20,877 nucleotides of DNA from Cytidiella melzeri. Taxonomy: Eukaryota; Basidiomycota; Agaricomycetes; Polyporales; Irpicaceae. The notes beneath the pieces are model-generated. The model had not been told where the DNA came from and made no database searches. It worked only from the letters and a program-made list of their open reading frames with translations. Shown here piece by piece: positions 18,378 to 20,877 of the stretch. Each line of letters opens with the position of its first letter. The stretch's first letter is position 1. Location: NCBI GenBank assembly GCA_022592445.1, contig JABYQR010000550.1:1-20877 (forward strand). The letters run 5' to 3'. A program made the translations under genes and the position numbers.

Positions 18378-18471
18378 GTGAGTGTAACCTTAACTGTTAC
18401 ATTTGAATAAGACTGCCCCTACTCCCTCACGTCTTTGGACGTGCTGGAGGTTTCTTTCCCCTTTCTTCTAG
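18378..18471 (+). other. Candidate leader intron, or primer-binding site, of element D
   Basis: CTG/GTGAGTGT at 18378 is a strong 5' splice site. TTTCTTTCCCCTTTCTTCTAG ending at 18471 is a strong polypyrimidine tract and acceptor. Together they make a 94-base intron of normal fungal size, although I see no clear branch-point motif. The same TGGTGAGTGTAACC lies eight bases after the probable LTR end and could instead, or also, be the primer-binding site. The sequence alone does not decide. Confidence 0.4.
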
Positions 18472-18957
18472 GTCTTGTGCCTGTGCGTGGGCCCCTCTAC
18501 AAACCCTCTAGAAATAGAGGTAGCCGGACCATAGGCTCTAAGTGGTAGTCGTGTCCAGGCCTTGCCTTGATGTGCACAACTTGAATCACCCTCTCGCCCG
18601 ACGCTCTTAGAGCTGATCAGAGCAGGGGTTGGCATTATGCCAACATGATGAAAGTGTGCCTCCCCACAGGCGATAGTGGAGTCTGGTGTCAGACAGCTCG
18701 TTATAAGAGCTAGACAACAGGACTAGAAACCCATGAGTGCCAAGGCACGTAGACGGGTAACTTGTTCTGGCCGGACTTAGGGTCAGTGTAATACTGATCC
18801 GCCAACCATTTGCCGCACGGGTGGAACCGTGACGGAGATCCTATACACCACCGGACCTGGAGAGAGAATCCAGGCCGACGCCGGCACTACCCCACGCACA
18901 CACAGGACCTCTCCTTTATGGAGATTTGTTCCGCACATCACTGAGCTGTCAAGCTCA
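18383..18957 (+). other. Structured 5' leader of element D: chain of short hairpins
   Basis: The leader has no long ORF but a run of short perfect stems. With positions and stem/loop sizes: 18383-18401 (6/7), 18428-18443 (6/4, CACGTC TTTG GACGTG, plus an outer CTCC/GGAG), 18505-18520 (6/4, GAAA loop), 18603-18613 (4/3), 18628-18644 (7/3, GTTGGCA/TGCCAAC), 18681-18694 (5/4), 18695-18711 (5/7), 18737-18748 (4/4), 18783-18797 (5/5), 18816-18831 (5/6, outer CCG/CGG with bulged A), 18856-18874 (6/7, outer CGG/CCG with bulged A), 18910-18924 (5/5), 18942-18957 (6/4, GTCA loop). Several upstream ATGs occur, including one at 18645 opening a 22-codon frame. Confidence 0.7.
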
Positions 18958-18982
18958 TCACGCATTGTCACACACAGTCACC

Positions 18983-19762
18983 ATGCCGATTTCTCGCTTC
19001 ATTGCTGCTAAGTCTGGTCGCAAGGCCCCCTACTCTATCCCTGTCCGCAACGAAGTCACCGGACTTCAAGAACGCCTCTCAGTCTCCAAGGAGACTCTTG
19101 ACAAGTTCAAGGACGCTGGCAAGCCTCGCTGGCTCAAGTACCCCGATAACAAGCCCCTCATCAAGAGGATTGACCTCGAGGAGCAGGCTCGCACCACCAT
19201 AGAGCATGAGGAGAACCAGGCTCGCATGAGTCAGGTCTCTCATCTCATGTCTCAACTCAGCCTTCTTGATCGTATCGAGAAGCAAGAGAAGGAGAAAGCT
19301 GAAAAGCTTACTCTCCTTCAGCGTATCGAGGAGCGCAACCAACGCGCTTACATCCCCACTTCCACTCCGCTCCCCGCTTCTCTCCACTTCCGTAAAACGA
19401 AGTTAATACTTCGTCAAGAGGAGTTCGAACCGATGATCACAGCAGCCTGTCAAAGGCTTGAACCCGTGCTCAAGAAGCTGGACGCCTCTTTCTCGAGTGG
19501 TGGGCAATCGTCTAACCACCAGCTCAACATTCGCAGGGAGAAAGCCCAGTTGCTGATTGGTCGTGTCTTCATGGTCGAACAGTGGTTCAAGGAGAATCAC
19601 ACGGACAAGATGACGAATAGGGAATGGAGGATGTTGAAAAAGGACTTGAAGAGTTTAGGAAGGATTAGTTTTGTGGATATACATCGGAGATGGGGTTACA
19701 TCTTAGAGCTACTAGAAGGACTGTTCGATATGAACGCCTTTGTATATGCGGAAATGGAATAA
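18983..19762 (+). CDS. Unrecognised 259-aa protein encoded upstream of gag in element D (ORF0)
   Basis: I do not recognise this protein. The start at 18983 is chosen for its context (GTCACCATGCC). The frame extends upstream to 18926, but that start lies inside the hairpin leader. Residues 1-25 are basic and hydrophobic (MPISRFIAAKSGRK). About 64-120 is rich in Glu, Gln, Lys and Leu and looks like a coiled coil (SLLDRIEKQEKEKAEKLTLL). A Ser/Gly linker lies near 169-178, and the C-terminal 60 residues look helical, ending in an acidic AEME. There is no signal peptide, membrane segment or zinc finger. It lies between an LTR and gag in the same orientation and has no internal damage, so it probably belongs to the retrotransposon. 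It may be a structural or accessory protein, or an N-terminal gag product. Confidence 0.75.
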   Translation: MPISRFIAAKSGRKAPYSIPVRNEVTGLQERLSVSKETLDKFKDAGKPRWLKYPDNKPLIKRIDLEEQARTTIEHEENQARMSQVSHLMSQLSLLDRIEKQEKEKAEKLTLLQRIEERNQRAYIPTSTPLPASLHFRKTKLILRQEEFEPMITAACQRLEPVLKKLDASFSSGGQSSNHQLNIRREKAQLLIGRVFMVEQWFKENHTDKMTNREWRMLKKDLKSLGRISFVDIHRRWGYILELLEGLFDMNAFVYAEME

Positions 19763-19896
19763 AATGTATGGGCTGACAAGCCTCATTTTACTCGGTGACA
19801 ACTTCCTGAAAAGGATTTAATATGTGAAAACAACTCTGACAAGAGTTCAATGTGTGAAAAGTGGTGTTTCTCTTCTTCTTATACTAGAAATAGTAT
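19760..19896 (+). other. Four hairpins with alternating GACA/GAAA loops between ORF0 and gag
   Basis: In the 170-base spacer four perfect stems cap four-base loops. 19760-19790 has TAAAATG/CATTTTA and GGCT/AGCC around GACA, and overlaps the ORF0 stop codon. 19804-19815 has TCCT/AGGA around GAAA. 19832-19847 has AACTCT/AGAGTT around GACA. 19881-19896 has ATACTA/TAGTAT around GAAA. The third is bracketed by the near-repeats ATATGTGAAAA and ATGTGTGAAAA. GAAA is a GNRA tetraloop, a well-known RNA fold and docking motif. The gag ATG follows 36 bases after the last stem. A role in reinitiation, internal initiation or RNA packaging is inferred. Confidence 0.75.
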
Positions 19897-19932
19897 TTCG
19901 CTTATCCTTTGCTAACTAAGAAATTAGAAGCA

Positions 19933-20877
19933 ATGGCTACTCAATCCAACGCCGGATCCAACGCTGCCTCCGCTGCCGCCAACCTTACCCATTCTGTCCC
20001 TTTCGGGAAAATCACTCCCATCGTTTACAACCCTTCGGTGGAAAACTTTGAGCAGCATATTTTCCACAACCTGAACACGGCCCAAAGGGCTTTTACTCGT
20101 ACGGTTGAAGGTGGAGCAACTGCTGCCATTGTTCACAACATGATGAATCAGATGGTTCTTATCTGGAACAACCAGCTGTCCCTCCTGGAGGATAACCTCC
20201 AGGAATACGTGGATAAGGTCGCTCAAGACCTATATTCGCAGTCCGCTGCTGACACCCAAGTCCAGCGGATGGACACTGACCTGGATATGGTCAAAACAAC
20301 GATCACAAACGTGGTCAACCAGATTAATCAGCTTCCCTTGTCTCAAGGACAAGGAGGATCCTCGCGCCAGCCTAAGATTGGCGAACCACCAGAGTTCAAC
20401 GGTACTGACGGCAAGGTCAAGTTCAACGAGTGGTTGAACAAGATCTCTCTGTGGCTTGTCCATGAGAACGTTGCTACTGACAGGCAACGTATTGCCGTCG
20501 CGATGAACCGGCTCTCAGGCGCGGCGGCTCAATACATGGAGCCGTGGATCAAGAAGCTCACAAAGGGTCAGACGATCGGAACGTGGGAAGAGTTCGAAAA
20601 TGAGCTCAAGGTACAATACGGTCAACGGGACGACAAGGAGGGCGCTCGAAAGGAGCTTAACGCCTTGTTTAACAACACGGATCTAGCGCACAAGAACTTC
20701 GTCAAGTACGCGGAACGCTTCCGTACGCTTGGCAGGCTTTCTGGATACGAAGACGACTTGCTTATTCATAAGCTCAAGCACGTCATTGAGAAGGACATGC
20801 GGCTGGTCATGATTGGAAAAGATGAAAATCAAATTCCAACTACTTGGCCCCAGTTCCTCAACCTCTTGTTGGACATT
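19933..20877 (+). CDS. Gag of element D (partial, open at window end)
   Basis: An open frame of 315 codons starts at 19933 (AAGCAATGGCT) and runs off the right edge without a stop. Residues 1-20 are Ala/Ser/Asn-rich. About 25-145 is helical with coiled-coil character. From about residue 147 a retrotransposon Gag (capsid) domain begins, with EPPEFNGTDGKVKFNEWL, DRQRIAVAMNRLSGAAAQY, TWEEFENELKVQYGQ and FVKYAERFRTLGR, the pattern of Ty3/gypsy Gag proteins. It would form the virus-like particle that packages the element's RNA. No frameshift or stop is visible, unlike the other elements here. Any zinc knuckle and the pol gene would lie beyond the window. Confidence 0.88.
   Translation, partial: MATQSNAGSNAASAAANLTHSVPFGKITPIVYNPSVENFEQHIFHNLNTAQRAFTRTVEGGATAAIVHNMMNQMVLIWNNQLSLLEDNLQEYVDKVAQDLYSQSAADTQVQRMDTDLDMVKTTITNVVNQINQLPLSQGQGGSSRQPKIGEPPEFNGTDGKVKFNEWLNKISLWLVHENVATDRQRIAVAMNRLSGAAAQYMEPWIKKLTKGQTIGTWEEFENELKVQYGQRDDKEGARKELNALFNNTDLAHKNFVKYAERFRTLGRLSGYEDDLLIHKLKHVIEKDMRLVMIGKDENQIPTTWPQFLNLLLDI

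Noticed and set aside
18540..18960. tRNA or other classical structured RNA gene in the element D leader
   Set aside because: Many short hairpins are present but no cloverleaf, A/B boxes or known RNA fold could be placed.

Overview
This window is fungal, most likely from a basidiomycete (Agaricomycetes-like). The basis is the style of the Ty3/gypsy and Ty1/copia polyproteins, a copia primer-binding site matching the anticodon arm of the fungal initiator tRNA, and short TATA-driven LTRs. I see no host gene, rRNA, tRNA or CRISPR array. Essentially everything is retroelement or DNA-transposon sequence, much of it nested.

Layout. (1) 1-2680: the 3' end of a plus-strand Ty3/gypsy element (A), holding integrase core, chromodomain and a long RGG-tailed extension, then a probable 3' LTR. 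(2) 2681-3038: unassigned sequence with two pairs of direct repeats. (3) 3039-14040: a deep nest. The outermost layer is a minus-strand copia element (B). Its RNase H lies at 12787-14040, and its 3' LTR is split into 12709-12758 and 3039-4130. The LTR is split by an 8-bp-TSD, DNA-transposon-like element (F, 4131-12708) that carries a near-perfect palindrome (two ~833-bp arms, 72-nt loop). The right arm is split by a complete copia retrotransposon (copia A, 5241-11702, TSD TAATT). Copia A's RNase H is split by a solo LTR (E, 9752-11075, TSD GTCGC). E is split in turn by a solo LTR of the B family (10368-10928). Two more solo LTRs hit B: H (3077-3599, TSD AGGCT) in its LTR, and G1 (13075-13696, TSD GTGCG) in its RNase H. 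(4) 14041-17681: a decayed minus-strand Ty3/gypsy element (C), interrupted by a second G-family solo LTR (G2, 15318-16012, TSD GAGTG). (5) ~17677-20877: the 5' part of a much better preserved plus-strand LTR retrotransposon (D). It has an LTR with a GCGCTT-type tandem array, a highly structured leader, an unrecognised 259-aa ORF upstream of gag, a 170-nt spacer, and a gag ORF that runs open off the end of the window.

Elements A, B, C and copia A are broken by stops, frameshifts and lost catalytic residues. Several premature stops are TGA where an Arg CGA codon would fit, consistent with C-to-T change at CpG. Element D shows no disabling change in the part visible.

The most interesting signals are these. 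First, the ORF0-gag spacer of element D holds four perfect hairpins whose four-base loops alternate GACA, GAAA, GACA, GAAA, after a leader that itself holds more than ten short hairpins. Second, there is the large ~99.5% identical palindrome, whose arms are more alike than the two LTRs of the copia that later jumped into it. Third, two solo LTRs of family G have non-canonical 5'-TA...CA-3' ends proved by their target-site duplications.
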